The translations under genes were made by a program, and so were the position numbers. The notes beneath the pieces were generated by a model. It was not told the origin of the DNA. It ran no database searches and worked only from the letters and a program-made list of their open reading frames with translations. A stretch of DNA of 64,000 nt from Polynucleobacter tropicus (GTDB lineage Bacteria; Pseudomonadota; Gammaproteobacteria; Burkholderiales; Burkholderiaceae): positions 558,001-622,000 of the forward strand of contig NZ_CP028942.1 of the NCBI RefSeq assembly GCF_013307225.1, written 5' to 3'. Of this stretch, positions 31,390 through 41,077 are shown piece after piece. Every line of letters starts with the position of its first letter. Position 1 is the first letter of the stretch.

Positions 31390-34134
31390 ATGGGATACGG
31401 GATCGGATTATCAGGATTAAAGTCAGCCTCCGAAGCAATTGACGTTACCAGTAATAATATTTCTAACGCTCAAACAGTGGGTTATAAGTCGGGGGAATAT
31501 GTGTTCTCCGATCAATTCTTTAGAGCTCAAGATCCTCAGTCTGTTGATCGTGCCGGTATGGGTGCTTATCGCATGGCAATTCGAAGAACTGGTAGTTATG
31601 GCACGGTGGTGAATACGCAAAACCCGCTCGACATGGCTATTACTGGTCCAGGTATGTTTATGTTGGCAAAGACAGTTGACGGAACAGTGCCCACCGAAAA
31701 TCCAACAAAATTTCAATTTACCCGTAACGGCCAGTTCGCAGTTGATAACAAGAATCGGATCGTAAATGAAAACGGAATGTTCTTGGTTGGATATCCTGCT
31801 GATGCGTCCGGGAAAATTATTTCTAGCTCAAAGTCTGTGATGATATTGGACCAATCGCCATTGGCACAGCAAGCTACTAAAAATTCAAATATCAATTTGA
31901 ACCTAGATAATCGAGTTGATCCAATCACCGGTAATCCATTTAATAAAACAGAGCCAACTAGCTATAGTCAAACTACCTCACAGACTGTGTATGACGATAA
32001 AGGCTTAGCTCATACATTGGCTGTTTACTACAAAAAGATGCATTCCACAAACCTTGTATTGCAGGGTGATGGAACGGGCACTACTTATACATTTACACCG
32101 CAGCAGGATTTAGGTACAACTCTCGCTGGAGAGCAAACCAGTAAAATTGCAACTAGTTCAAAACCGCTAGCAGCTGCCGGTGGAACAACGGAAACCATTT
32201 CTAATGCAGTCTTGACATATGTAAGCGGTGGTTCAGAGTCTTTGGATTCCGAAATTGGTACATTTGGTGGAATTACTGGAGGCTCCGGCTATCTTCCTGG
32301 GACTTACTCAGATGTGGCTTTGTCTGGCGGCTCCGGTCAGGGTGCGAAGGCAAACATTGTTGTTGGCGCAGGTGGAAACATTACAACCGTAACATTGACA
32401 TCATCTGGTGTGGGTTACCAGGTAGGCGATTATTTGACGGTAATGCCGAATGTGGTCGGTGGTACGGGAACTGGTTTTTCAATACCAGTTGCCACAACAA
32501 TCACTGATGGTATTGGCGCATTTAGTATTACTGGTGGTAGCGGATATGGCGCCACAACTTACACAAACGTTCCTTTGGTTGGGGGAAGTAGTGGTAGCAA
32601 TACGGCAAGAGCAACTGTCATTGTGAATGCAAATGGTGATGCATCAATTTATACGGTTACCAATGCAGGAACTGGATATACAAATGGCGAGACATTGACA
32701 ATCGCCAATAGCTCAATTGGCAACTATGGGACCCCTGCAGCCTTAACTGCTCAAGCCTCTGTAACTGCAGGAGGGGTCGCGGGAGTAACCTTATTGGCGA
32801 ATACTGCGGGCCATGGCCCATCTGGAATCACATATAACAATGTGCCTCTATCAGGTGGCAGTGGAACAGGTGCTAGAGCAAACGTAACAGTTAATTCCAG
32901 CGGGGTAGTCACTAGCGTTGTTTTGACAAAGGGCGGTACTGGCTATTTGCCAAATGACAATCTAACGATATCCGCTTCAAGTATTGGTCCTAATGGGGCG
33001 GGAACAGGGTTTGCAGTATCCGTAGCTTCGAAAAGGGCGGGTATTAAAACGCTAGCAACCTCACCATCAAATGCTGGTACAGGCTATACAGATGGTATTT
33101 ACGAGGATGTTCCTCTGACTGGCTCATCAACAGGATTTGGTGCAAAGGCAACAATTGTTATTTCAAATGGTCTTGTTACAAAAGTTACATTGACAGATGG
33201 TGGCACAGGTTATGCCGCTACTGACTCTTTGAGTGTTAATGCAAACTCGGTAGGGGGTACAGGCTCTGGTTTTGCAGTTGCAATTGGTGGCTTAAATACA
33301 CAGATTGCTGCTGGTCAAGGCACAAGAGGCTCTACTTATAACCTTAAATTAACCGATGGTACAAATTTATCTCTAACGCAAATAAGTGAGGCAGGAAACG
33401 GAACACCGCAATACGTGGTGAACGTAGATCGTTACTCAGTGTTTGCAACATTGGATGGAAATCCAGTTGGGCAAGATGCATCTGGAGCAGCAATTACCAA
33501 GGTAAAAATTGGCGGAATCTTGACAGATGAGCAGACATCCTTGGGAACAGTAGCATTTGTGGGTGGAAAGGATTTGGATTCATTGTCACGTGATGCCTTT
33601 GGTACGCCGCAATTTGATACTCAATTCAAAATTGATGCATCAGGCGGATCAGGTAACGGGTGGGGTCAAACTAACAATGGCGGTGTTGTTCAATTTACTT
33701 TGAAGAGCACCAACATGACTGCGTATTCATCTGCTGGTCAGACCTATGCAAACGATCAAGATGGGTCCGCAACTTCACAATTAGCTTCTTTCAATATCGA
33801 TAACAGCGGAAAGCTTGTCGCACAATATGACAACGGTAAATCGGTAGTGAAGGGCCAGGTGATTTTGGCGTACTTCAACAATTTAGAGGGATTGATTCCT
33901 AACGGAAACAATACTTATGAAGCTTCATCCGCCTCCGGTGATCCGTTGCTGAGTTTCCCAGGTGATGGCACATTGGGTGCAATCAGATCTAAGGCGGTTG
34001 AGCAGTCCAACGTTGATCTCACGGAAGAATTGGTAAGGCTGATGGTGTTGCAACGTCAATACTCTGCAGTATCACAGGCAACTAAAGTGATGGCAGCAAC
34101 CCTAATTGATGATGCAATCAACATTGGTCGTTAA
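31390..34134 (+). CDS. flgE: Flagellar hook protein FlgE, enlarged by repeats
   Basis: Hook subunit (914 aa), about twice the usual 400-500 residues. The N-terminal D0/D1 region (GLSGLKSASEAIDVTSNNISNAQTVGYKS) and C-terminal region (VEQSNVDLTEELVRLMVLQRQYSAVSQATKVMAA) are intact. Between them, about residues 290-637, lie four glycine-rich repeats of 80-90 residues (see 32262-33300). The reading frame is continuous. A hook with such outer domains would be thicker or decorated. Confidence 0.94.
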   Translation: MGYGIGLSGLKSASEAIDVTSNNISNAQTVGYKSGEYVFSDQFFRAQDPQSVDRAGMGAYRMAIRRTGSYGTVVNTQNPLDMAITGPGMFMLAKTVDGTVPTENPTKFQFTRNGQFAVDNKNRIVNENGMFLVGYPADASGKIISSSKSVMILDQSPLAQQATKNSNINLNLDNRVDPITGNPFNKTEPTSYSQTTSQTVYDDKGLAHTLAVYYKKMHSTNLVLQGDGTGTTYTFTPQQDLGTTLAGEQTSKIATSSKPLAAAGGTTETISNAVLTYVSGGSESLDSEIGTFGGITGGSGYLPGTYSDVALSGGSGQGAKANIVVGAGGNITTVTLTSSGVGYQVGDYLTVMPNVVGGTGTGFSIPVATTITDGIGAFSITGGSGYGATTYTNVPLVGGSSGSNTARATVIVNANGDASIYTVTNAGTGYTNGETLTIANSSIGNYGTPAALTAQASVTAGGVAGVTLLANTAGHGPSGITYNNVPLSGGSGTGARANVTVNSSGVVTSVVLTKGGTGYLPNDNLTISASSIGPNGAGTGFAVSVASKRAGIKTLATSPSNAGTGYTDGIYEDVPLTGSSTGFGAKATIVISNGLVTKVTLTDGGTGYAATDSLSVNANSVGGTGSGFAVAIGGLNTQIAAGQGTRGSTYNLKLTDGTNLSLTQISEAGNGTPQYVVNVDRYSVFATLDGNPVGQDASGAAITKVKIGGILTDEQTSLGTVAFVGGKDLDSLSRDAFGTPQFDTQFKIDASGGSGNGWGQTNNGGVVQFTLKSTNMTAYSSAGQTYANDQDGSATSQLASFNIDNSGKLVAQYDNGKSVVKGQVILAYFNNLEGLIPNGNNTYEASSASGDPLLSFPGDGTLGAIRSKAVEQSNVDLTEELVRLMVLQRQYSAVSQATKVMAATLIDDAINIGR
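32262..33300 (+). repeat. Four glycine-rich repeats inside flgE
   Basis: Protein units begin near nt 32262, 32515, 32785 and 33043. Each has the pattern G(S/T)GY...TY.(D/N)VPL.GGSG.GA.A.(I/V).V then a VT.VTLT..G.GY..(G/N)D.LT and a GTG.GF element. The units are diverged from one another, unlike the fliD repeats. The pattern is familiar to me from tail and surface proteins of phages and large exported proteins, from memory. Confidence 0.8.
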
Positions 34135-34155
34135 GAGCCAATCTACTAAGCTACT

Positions 34156-34917
34156 ATGATTAACCGCTACGCATACACTTCAATGACCGGTGCAACTTCT
34201 GCTACGCAGCAGTTGGCCGTGACATCGAATAACTTGGCAAATTCTCTAACGCCAGGTTTTCGTGAGGTGATTAGTGCATTTCGGGCGGTGCCTCTTAAGG
34301 GCGATGGAGAACCATTTACAGGTAACGGCGCAGATACGCGTGTATTTGTTGCCGATACAACGCCTGGTAGCAATTTTAATCAAGGTCAAATCCAAACGAC
34401 TGGAAACTCTTTGGATGTAGCGATTAAGGGTGATGGAATGTTTACAGTACGTCGCCCAGACGGTCAGGAAGCATATACACGAGCCGGCAAGTTTATGACA
34501 AATGAACAGGGCTTACTTATGCTAGGAAAAGATATTCCAGTAGTGGGTGCAGGTGGAACGATCACCATTCCAGTCGGGGCATCAGTTCAGATCGCCGAGG
34601 ATGGTTCCGTATATACACAGATTCCAGGAAATCAGTATTTGAATCAAGCAGGCAAGCTAAAGCTAGTAAATCCGAATACTAATAGCTTGGTTCGTGCTGC
34701 AGATGGATTATTTGATATTCCAGGCGAACAGGCTGCCGCAGATCCTGGGGTAAGGGTAGTGCAAGGTGCATTTGAGTTGAGTAACAATAATCCCGCATTG
34801 GCCATGGTTCAGATGATTGATCAGAGTCGTATGTTTGATTTAAACACTAGATCAATTACTTATGCAGATCAGAATGCCAGATCTGCAACAACTTTGTTAT
34901 CTTTATCGCGCGTCTAA
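34156..34917 (+). CDS. flgF: Flagellar proximal rod protein FlgF
   Basis: Rod subunit (253 aa). Starts INRYAYTSMTGATSATQQLAVTSNNLANSLTPGFRE. FlgF-type middle IKGDGMFTVRRPDGQEAYTRAGKF. C-terminal AMVQMIDQSRMFDLNTRSI. Normal length and position. Confidence 0.96.
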   Translation: MINRYAYTSMTGATSATQQLAVTSNNLANSLTPGFREVISAFRAVPLKGDGEPFTGNGADTRVFVADTTPGSNFNQGQIQTTGNSLDVAIKGDGMFTVRRPDGQEAYTRAGKFMTNEQGLLMLGKDIPVVGAGGTITIPVGASVQIAEDGSVYTQIPGNQYLNQAGKLKLVNPNTNSLVRAADGLFDIPGEQAAADPGVRVVQGAFELSNNNPALAMVQMIDQSRMFDLNTRSITYADQNARSATTLLSLSRV

Positions 34918-34946
34918 TAATTCATAAATAAGAAAAAGAGAAAAAT

Positions 34947-35735
34947 ATGTTACGTTCGTTATGGATCGCCAAAACCGGAATGGATGCAGAGCAGTTCAAT
35001 CTTGATGTTATTACTAATAACCTTGCGAACTCTCAGACGACAGCGTTTAAACGTGTCCAGCCAATGTTTCAGGATTTGTTGTACACCACACTGCGTACAG
35101 CTGGCTCGGCATCAAATGCGCAAAATTTGTTACCAACTGGATTGCAGATTGGTGCAGGTGCCGCGGTTACTTCAACAGAGCGCAATAATATTCAGGGAAC
35201 ATTGATTCAAACTGGCAATCAGCTTGATGTGGCGATTCAAGGGAATGGATTTTTCCAAATTCAATTAGCCGATGGAACATTGGCCTATACAAGAAATGGT
35301 CAGTTTAGTAAGAGTGCTACAGGTCAGATTGTTACCCAATCCGGTAACGTAGTTGCAGGGGCGGGTGTGATTCCTGCGAATGCAACTTCTATCACAATTA
35401 ATCAGGCTGGCCTTGTGCAGTACACCTTGCAGGGCAATCAAACTGCCATTCAAGCTGGTCAAATTACGATGGCTAACTTTGTTAATCCGGCTGGTTTGTT
35501 CGCTCTTGGTGGTGGAAACTTTATTCCAACTCCTGCGTCTGGAACTGCTCAAAATAACATAGCTGGAACAAACGGCATGGGCACGACGAATCAGTATTAC
35601 ATCGAGCAATCTAACGTCAACGTGGCTGAAGAATTGGTCAATCTAATTGCTGCACAGCGTGCTTATGAAATTAATACTCGTGCAGTAACGGCATCTGACC
35701 AAATTTTGCAACGTGTAAGCAACATGGGTCAGTGA
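34947..35735 (+). CDS. flgG: Flagellar distal rod protein FlgG
   Basis: Distal rod subunit (262 aa). LWIAKTGMDAEQFNLDVITNNLANSQTTAFKR at the start and YYIEQSNVNVAEELVNLIAAQRAYEINTRAV at the end are diagnostic. The stop overlaps the flgH start. Confidence 0.97.
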   Translation: MLRSLWIAKTGMDAEQFNLDVITNNLANSQTTAFKRVQPMFQDLLYTTLRTAGSASNAQNLLPTGLQIGAGAAVTSTERNNIQGTLIQTGNQLDVAIQGNGFFQIQLADGTLAYTRNGQFSKSATGQIVTQSGNVVAGAGVIPANATSITINQAGLVQYTLQGNQTAIQAGQITMANFVNPAGLFALGGGNFIPTPASGTAQNNIAGTNGMGTTNQYYIEQSNVNVAEELVNLIAAQRAYEINTRAVTASDQILQRVSNMGQ

Positions 35736-36457
35736 TGAGTAGTTTCATTAAGAACTTTCGATTACATATCGCGCTAGCATTTAGCGTGATTGTTCTCTGG
35801 GGCTGCGCAAGTGCGGATCGCCCAACATTGTTAACAACACCGGTAACAGCAAGGCCTCGTCCAATTCAAGAGACCTCTGCGAATATGGGTAGCTTATACC
35901 CAGCAAATTCTGGTGGCCCATATGTGAATGCCGTAACTCATCGCCCGTTATTCGAGGATCGTCGTGCACGTAATGTGGGTGATACATTGACTGTTGTTTT
36001 GAATGAAACCACTAGCGCTGCCAAGAATACCGGTATGTCAGCAGCAAGAAAGGCAAACGCCGCTTCAGATTTCTCTAATACAGGCCCAATGGCATTTGGT
36101 CCATACACCAGCATTGCTAATATCGCAAACTTTGGTGGTACGGGCGACATTAAGAGTGAGGGTACTGGCGCAAGTGCTGCTAGCAATACCTTTGCTGGAA
36201 CGATTACGGTAACTGTTGTTGAGGTTCTCTCTAACGGTAACTTAGTGGTTGCGGGCGAGAAGCAGGTTGCCGTCAGTAATGAAGAAGAGATTATTCGCTT
36301 TGGTGGCGTAGTAAACCCAAATACCTTGGTCTTTAATCAAGTATCTTCCCAGCAGGTTGCTGATGCACGAATTGAGTATCGCGGTAGAGGTGCAACTGAC
36401 GATACTCAGGGTACGGGTTGGCTAACAAGACTTTTCCTGAAGATTGCCCCATTCTAA
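35735..36457 (+). CDS. flgH: Flagellar L-ring lipoprotein FlgH
   Basis: Outer-membrane L-ring protein (240 aa). Lipoprotein signal with lipobox LWGC and Cys24. Conserved elements GSLYPANSGGPY, RARNVGDTLTVVLNE and VVEVLSNGNLVVAGEKQVAVSNEEEIIRFGGVVNPN. The ATG at 35735 is chosen, overlapping the flgG stop; an adjacent GTG at 35732 is possible. Confidence 0.95.
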   Translation: MSSFIKNFRLHIALAFSVIVLWGCASADRPTLLTTPVTARPRPIQETSANMGSLYPANSGGPYVNAVTHRPLFEDRRARNVGDTLTVVLNETTSAAKNTGMSAARKANAASDFSNTGPMAFGPYTSIANIANFGGTGDIKSEGTGASAASNTFAGTITVTVVEVLSNGNLVVAGEKQVAVSNEEEIIRFGGVVNPNTLVFNQVSSQQVADARIEYRGRGATDDTQGTGWLTRLFLKIAPF

Positions 36458-36461
36458 TTTG

Positions 36462-37589
36462 ATGAAAAATAGATCAATTTCCTCGCTAAAAAAAGGCTTA
36501 CTTCTACTGGTAAGCTTTAGCATTTTCTCGGGCAATTGTTTTGCAGATCGGATCAAGGATTTTGCAGATGTAGCAGGTCAACGCTCAAATCAGTTAGTAG
36601 GTTATGGGTTGGTGGTTGGCTTGGATGGAACCGGTGACCAAACCACACAAACCCCATTTACTCTGCAAAGCGTATTGCAGATGATTGGCGTTTTAGGGGT
36701 AACTATCCCTCAGGGCGGTGGTCAAACGCAGTTGCGTAATACCGCTGCGGTTATGGTTACTGCTGAATTTCCAGCGCTAGCACGACCAGGTCAGCAAATT
36801 GATATTACCGTCTCCTCTTTGGGTAATGCCACAAGTCTAAAAGGCGGCACATTAGTGATGACGCCGCTGAAAGCTGCTGATGGACAGGTTTACGCACAAG
36901 GACAAGGTAATCTTGTTATCGGTGGTGCTAGAGCGGCTACCGGCGGCGCAGCAACTTCTGTAAATCATTTAAATGCGGGCCGCATTCCTGGTGGTGGCTT
37001 GATTGAAAAAGCAGTTCCATCTCTATTGGCTGATGAGTTTGTGCAGCTTGATCTTCATCGAGCTGACTTTGCCTTAATGCAACAAACTGCCGAAGCAATT
37101 GGAAGAAGATTTGGCTTGGGCACAGCTCTGCCAATAGATGCCAGAACGCTCAATGTAAGAGTTCCTGTTGAACCACTGAGACGTACTGCATTCATGGCGG
37201 CCCTACAAGATCTTGATGTTCAAATGGTCAGTGGACCAGCTCGCGTAATTTTGAATTCTAGAACTGGGTCGGTGGTTATGAATCAGGCAGTTAGGCTGTC
37301 TCCATCAGCGGTAGCCCATGGGAATTTAACAGTTAAGGTTCAGCAAACCCCTACGATTAGTCAGCCATTGCCATTTAGTCGTGGACAGACAGCGGTTGCC
37401 ACCCAAGATACAGCAACACTTAGTGATAGTGGTAAAGAAAACAGCTTGATTGCGGTGCCGCAGGGCGCATCATTGGATCAAGTGGTAAAGGCATTAAATA
37501 TGATGGGCGCAACGCCGCAAGACTTAATTTCAATATTACAGTCCTTAAAGTCCGCCGGCGCCCTAAGGGCAGAGTTGGAGGTGATCTAG
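36462..37589 (+). CDS. flgI: Flagellar P-ring protein FlgI
   Basis: Periplasmic P-ring subunit (375 aa) with signal peptide (cleavage about NCFA-DRIK). Diagnostic DFADVAGQRSNQLVGYGLVVGLDGTGDQT and GALRAELEVI end. The ATG at 36462 is preferred over an upstream TTG within flgH. FlgA, its usual chaperone, is not in this window. Confidence 0.96.
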   Translation: MKNRSISSLKKGLLLLVSFSIFSGNCFADRIKDFADVAGQRSNQLVGYGLVVGLDGTGDQTTQTPFTLQSVLQMIGVLGVTIPQGGGQTQLRNTAAVMVTAEFPALARPGQQIDITVSSLGNATSLKGGTLVMTPLKAADGQVYAQGQGNLVIGGARAATGGAATSVNHLNAGRIPGGGLIEKAVPSLLADEFVQLDLHRADFALMQQTAEAIGRRFGLGTALPIDARTLNVRVPVEPLRRTAFMAALQDLDVQMVSGPARVILNSRTGSVVMNQAVRLSPSAVAHGNLTVKVQQTPTISQPLPFSRGQTAVATQDTATLSDSGKENSLIAVPQGASLDQVVKALNMMGATPQDLISILQSLKSAGALRAELEVI

Positions 37590-38032
37590 TGACTGTTATC
37601 AATTCAATCTCAGCGCCAATTGACCAAAATAGCGCAAGACTGCTGATGCCAACAAAGGTTGATGCGCCAGCAACAAGTAGTGAGGATAAGTTAAAAAAGG
37701 CTGCCCAGGGATTTGAGCGCACACTCATTCGGCAAATGTTGAGTACTGTTCGTAGCACCAACTTGCGCGGAACCGATGAATCTAGTGATTCCTCAAAATC
37801 ATATCTAGAAATTATGGATGACCATGTGGCGGATATGCTTTCCAAAGGTAACGGCATGGGTTTTGCAAGCAAAATGGCCGAGCAGTTGATACAGCAAGCA
37901 AATGCTGGAAAACTAATCGGAACCTCTGAAATTGCCGTTAAACCATTGAATGCACCAAGAGAAGGTGCGGCGTCCCCAGAAACCCTAAATGCCCTAAAAA
38001 GGCCTGATGGGTTCTTAGGCACCGCCAAATAG
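37589..38032 (+). CDS. flgJ: FlgJ, rod-cap domain only
   Basis: 147 residues with the rod-scaffold domain: KLKKAAQGFERTLIRQMLSTVRSTN and YLEIMDDHVADMLSKGNGMGFASKMAEQLIQQ. The C-terminal muramidase domain found in most beta- and gammaproteobacterial FlgJ (about 300 aa in total) is missing, and no remnant follows before flgK. Wall digestion for rod passage must therefore be done by another enzyme. GTG start overlapping the flgI stop. Confidence 0.9.
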   Translation: MTVINSISAPIDQNSARLLMPTKVDAPATSSEDKLKKAAQGFERTLIRQMLSTVRSTNLRGTDESSDSSKSYLEIMDDHVADMLSKGNGMGFASKMAEQLIQQANAGKLIGTSEIAVKPLNAPREGAASPETLNALKRPDGFLGTAK

Positions 38033-38045
38033 GTAAGGAAGCGAA

Positions 38046-40181
38046 ATGGGTATCTACTCCATCACTGAATCAGCAATTTCCGGCTTGAATATCGCTCAAG
38101 CTGGGATTTTGACGACTTCACAAAACGTGGCGGGCACTTCAGTTGAGGGCTATTCTCGTCGTAGTGCAAGTACCGTAATGGATGCATTGGCGCCAAACTC
38201 TTTAATGCTCAATGGTACTAGTTTTGCAGTCGAGGGATTTACTCGTCAATACTCTTCTTTGATAGGCTCACAGTTATTAAGTCAGCAAGCTAAATCAAGT
38301 TATTCAGATACACTGGTTCAGTACACCAATTCCGTCGACAGCCTTGTTGCAGATAAGTCGGCAGGCTTAAATACAGCCATTAGCGATTTTTTCAATGCCA
38401 TGGGTAGTTATGCCGCGGATCCAACGAACAAGGCAATGGCTGGTGCGATTACCGGCACTGCTAACGCTGTTGCTCAGCGCATGACAGGTATGAGTAGTCT
38501 CGTTAGTCAAATTCAAAGCGATGCTCGCAGTGCGCTTAACGATACTGTTTCTCAAGTAAATACTTTATTGCCAGCATTGGCTGATATTAATCAAAAAATT
38601 GTTGATGGTAATAGCCCAGGAAATACATCTCCATCAGCAGATTTATTGGATGAGCGAGATCGTTTGCTCTCACAGCTACAACAGTTAGTTGGTGGCCAAA
38701 GCTTGATTAACTCTGATGGCACGGCAACTCAATTAGTTGCTGGAATGCCTTTGGTTGAGAGGGCAATCGCGAATAAGGTAACTGTTAATGCAGATCAGCA
38801 GCATGTTGCGCTTACATTTAATTTGCAAAATGGTCCTAACAAGGGTGTATTGCAGACAGTGCAAAGTTTGGATGGCGGGCAGGCAGGCGCTCTTTTAGAG
38901 TTAACAAATAATTTTGTACCAGGCGTACAAAAACGCTTAGATACTATAGCAATGGGCTTGGTTAAGGTTGCCAATAGCGCAGCTCAAACGAATCCAGGGT
39001 TGGCAACGAATTTGGCTATTTTTGGATTTAAGGTTTCCGATAAAACTTATTCTAGTCTTGCGACAAATGATTTGACAGGTAACTTGCCGACGATCGCAAA
39101 TGAAAATGACCTTTTGGATTTATACAGTAGCTTAGGTAACGCCATTTCTTCCGATAGCGGTATTAAGGTAGGCAGTACCGTAGGCAATTATTCAAAGGTG
39201 AGTTCATTAACAGCTGGACCCACAACTTTGGCTGGTGAATATACCTTAACTAAGGTGGGATCGGATCAGTTGCAGATTTCTGATAGGCTGGGAAAGATGC
39301 AAACTGTTTCAGTTATTGACAGCATTTCCGGTGGACTTCAGACAATTGACTTTAATCAATTTGGTATCACAATTCAATTGGCAAATATCAGTCCGGCATT
39401 AGGTGCCGTTAGCTCCTCGAGTGTTATTAAATCAGGTTCAACATTGCCTGTTGGTGGAACGGCAAATCAAAATATTTCCAATATGGTTGTTCAAAATAAT
39501 GTGCAATCTGGAATTTATACATTCAGTAGTAGCGGTAATCAATTAACTTTAGCAAGTAGCAACGGCGGTAGCCAGACTATCACCGTTGGTGATGGGGTGG
39601 CCTCGGGTCAAACATTGAATTTTGATCAAATGGGGATATTGTTTTCGGTTTCTGATACAGGTACGCCCGTTAAAGATGCAGCAACAATTGCAGGGTACTT
39701 AAACAGTCAAGCAATCACGATTGAGAAGGCGGATGATTCTAAATCCGCTATCGCAACGACCCTTGACGGTCAAAAAATCAAGGTGAGTGGAATAGCCAAC
39801 CCGCTGGTAAATTATGGCTTGAATGCTGCAAACTTCGTGTCTCTTGCACCAAGTAATTTTGCAAGTTACTTTAACGGCAACACGCCGCTAATAAGTTCTG
39901 ATAAAGCTAATATAGTTCAAAAATTAAGTGCGGTCTTTGGAACATCGGTATCTAATCTGGTGAATGAAGTTGGCGTCAAAGTAGCAACCTGGAAAAGTAA
40001 TCAAAAAGCAAATAACGTAGTGCTGACTAATTTAAAGGCGCAGCGCGATTCAGTGTCTGGGGTGAATTTGGATGAAGAGGCTGCTAATCTTCTGAAATAC
40101 CAACAGCTTTACACTGCATCAACCAAAGTATTGCAGGCAGGCAATCAGATGTTTAGCACTCTTTTGTCGATCATGAACTAG
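38046..40181 (+). CDS. flgK: Flagellar hook-filament junction protein FlgK
   Basis: First junction protein, HAP1 (711 aa). N-terminal ITESAISGLNIAQAGILTTSQNVAGTSVEGYSRR; C-terminal GVNLDEEAANLLKYQQLYTASTKVLQAGNQMFSTLLSIMN. Longer than the usual 450-650 because of an expanded central variable region (about 330-620), but no clear repeats were seen. Followed by flgL. Confidence 0.95.
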   Translation: MGIYSITESAISGLNIAQAGILTTSQNVAGTSVEGYSRRSASTVMDALAPNSLMLNGTSFAVEGFTRQYSSLIGSQLLSQQAKSSYSDTLVQYTNSVDSLVADKSAGLNTAISDFFNAMGSYAADPTNKAMAGAITGTANAVAQRMTGMSSLVSQIQSDARSALNDTVSQVNTLLPALADINQKIVDGNSPGNTSPSADLLDERDRLLSQLQQLVGGQSLINSDGTATQLVAGMPLVERAIANKVTVNADQQHVALTFNLQNGPNKGVLQTVQSLDGGQAGALLELTNNFVPGVQKRLDTIAMGLVKVANSAAQTNPGLATNLAIFGFKVSDKTYSSLATNDLTGNLPTIANENDLLDLYSSLGNAISSDSGIKVGSTVGNYSKVSSLTAGPTTLAGEYTLTKVGSDQLQISDRLGKMQTVSVIDSISGGLQTIDFNQFGITIQLANISPALGAVSSSSVIKSGSTLPVGGTANQNISNMVVQNNVQSGIYTFSSSGNQLTLASSNGGSQTITVGDGVASGQTLNFDQMGILFSVSDTGTPVKDAATIAGYLNSQAITIEKADDSKSAIATTLDGQKIKVSGIANPLVNYGLNAANFVSLAPSNFASYFNGNTPLISSDKANIVQKLSAVFGTSVSNLVNEVGVKVATWKSNQKANNVVLTNLKAQRDSVSGVNLDEEAANLLKYQQLYTASTKVLQAGNQMFSTLLSIMN

Positions 40182-40191
40182 GGAGTAAATG

Positions 40192-41058
40192 ATGAGTGTG
40201 CGATTTAGTTCAAATCAGGTTGTCGATGCAGGCGTGCAGGGCATGGATAACGCTTTGGCCGATGCAATGTCATGGAACAAGAAAGTCACATCGGGTAAGC
40301 AATACAGCACTGCTTCTGATAATGCCTATGCGGTTTCTAGGGGTGTACGCCTAGATTTTGATATTTCTCGTCTAGATATGTTCAAGGCAAATCAGAATTT
40401 TGTTGCCAGCAGCCATGCTAATGCACAGACTCAGATGGATAGTCTTATCAATGAGATGAATAAGCTAAAGCAATTGTTTGTGCAGTCAAGAGACGGATCT
40501 TTAAATCCAAGCAATTACAAAGCACTCCAAGTCCAGGCTGAGCAAATTCGCGACGCTATGAAGGATCAGATGGTTGCTCGTGATGCAACTGGAAACCCAA
40601 TTTTTAATGAAACTGTCAATCAGGTGCAAATTGAGCCAAACGTGATGGTGGCATCAGGTGTGAAATTTGATGATGTTTTTGGGTCTGGCGGCTCCTTGGC
40701 TCACCCTGAGAATGCCTCCCTTTATCAAAATATCGATAATTTCGTCACTTATCTAGGCGAAATGGCTTCTGGAATACAGCCTACACGCGCCCAAAATGTG
40801 GTTTCAGATGGTCTAAATGCCAGTTTTGATCAGATGACCATGGCTGAGCAGCGCAGCGGTGGGGTGGCTTTGCAGGTGGATAATGCCAAGAATGCCATGA
40901 CGGCTTTTGGCACCCAAATGGCCGCCTCCCAGTCCGCCTTATTGGATACCGACATGGCGGCAGCCACAGCGTCTTATACTAGAGCTCAGACCTTACTTAA
41001 TGCAGCCCAAGCAATGTTTGCTAGACTGCAGCAAAGTAACTTATTTTCAAAACTATAA
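40192..41058 (+). CDS. flgL: Flagellar hook-filament junction protein FlgL
   Basis: Second junction protein, HAP3 (288 aa), flagellin-like at both ends: NALADAMSWNKKVTSGKQYSTASDNAYA and the C-terminal QSALLDTDMAAATASYTRAQTLLNAAQAMFARLQQSNLF. Two adjacent ATGs exist (40189, 40192). The second has better spacing to the GGAG at 40182. Confidence 0.93.
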   Translation: MSVRFSSNQVVDAGVQGMDNALADAMSWNKKVTSGKQYSTASDNAYAVSRGVRLDFDISRLDMFKANQNFVASSHANAQTQMDSLINEMNKLKQLFVQSRDGSLNPSNYKALQVQAEQIRDAMKDQMVARDATGNPIFNETVNQVQIEPNVMVASGVKFDDVFGSGGSLAHPENASLYQNIDNFVTYLGEMASGIQPTRAQNVVSDGLNASFDQMTMAEQRSGGVALQVDNAKNAMTAFGTQMAASQSALLDTDMAAATASYTRAQTLLNAAQAMFARLQQSNLFSKL

Positions 41059-41077
41059 AAACTGAGTTGATCGAAGT

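Noticed and set aside
33966..33981. TGGCACATTGGGTGCA near the 3' end of flgE resembles a sigma-54 promoter.
   Set aside because: Matches 10 of 12 positions but lies in conserved coding sequence (DGTLGAI) within an operon with tight spacing; no supporting site nearby.
37420..38028. Minus-strand open frame of 202 codons opposite flgI/flgJ.
   Set aside because: Antisense to two well-supported flagellar genes; no recognisable protein features.
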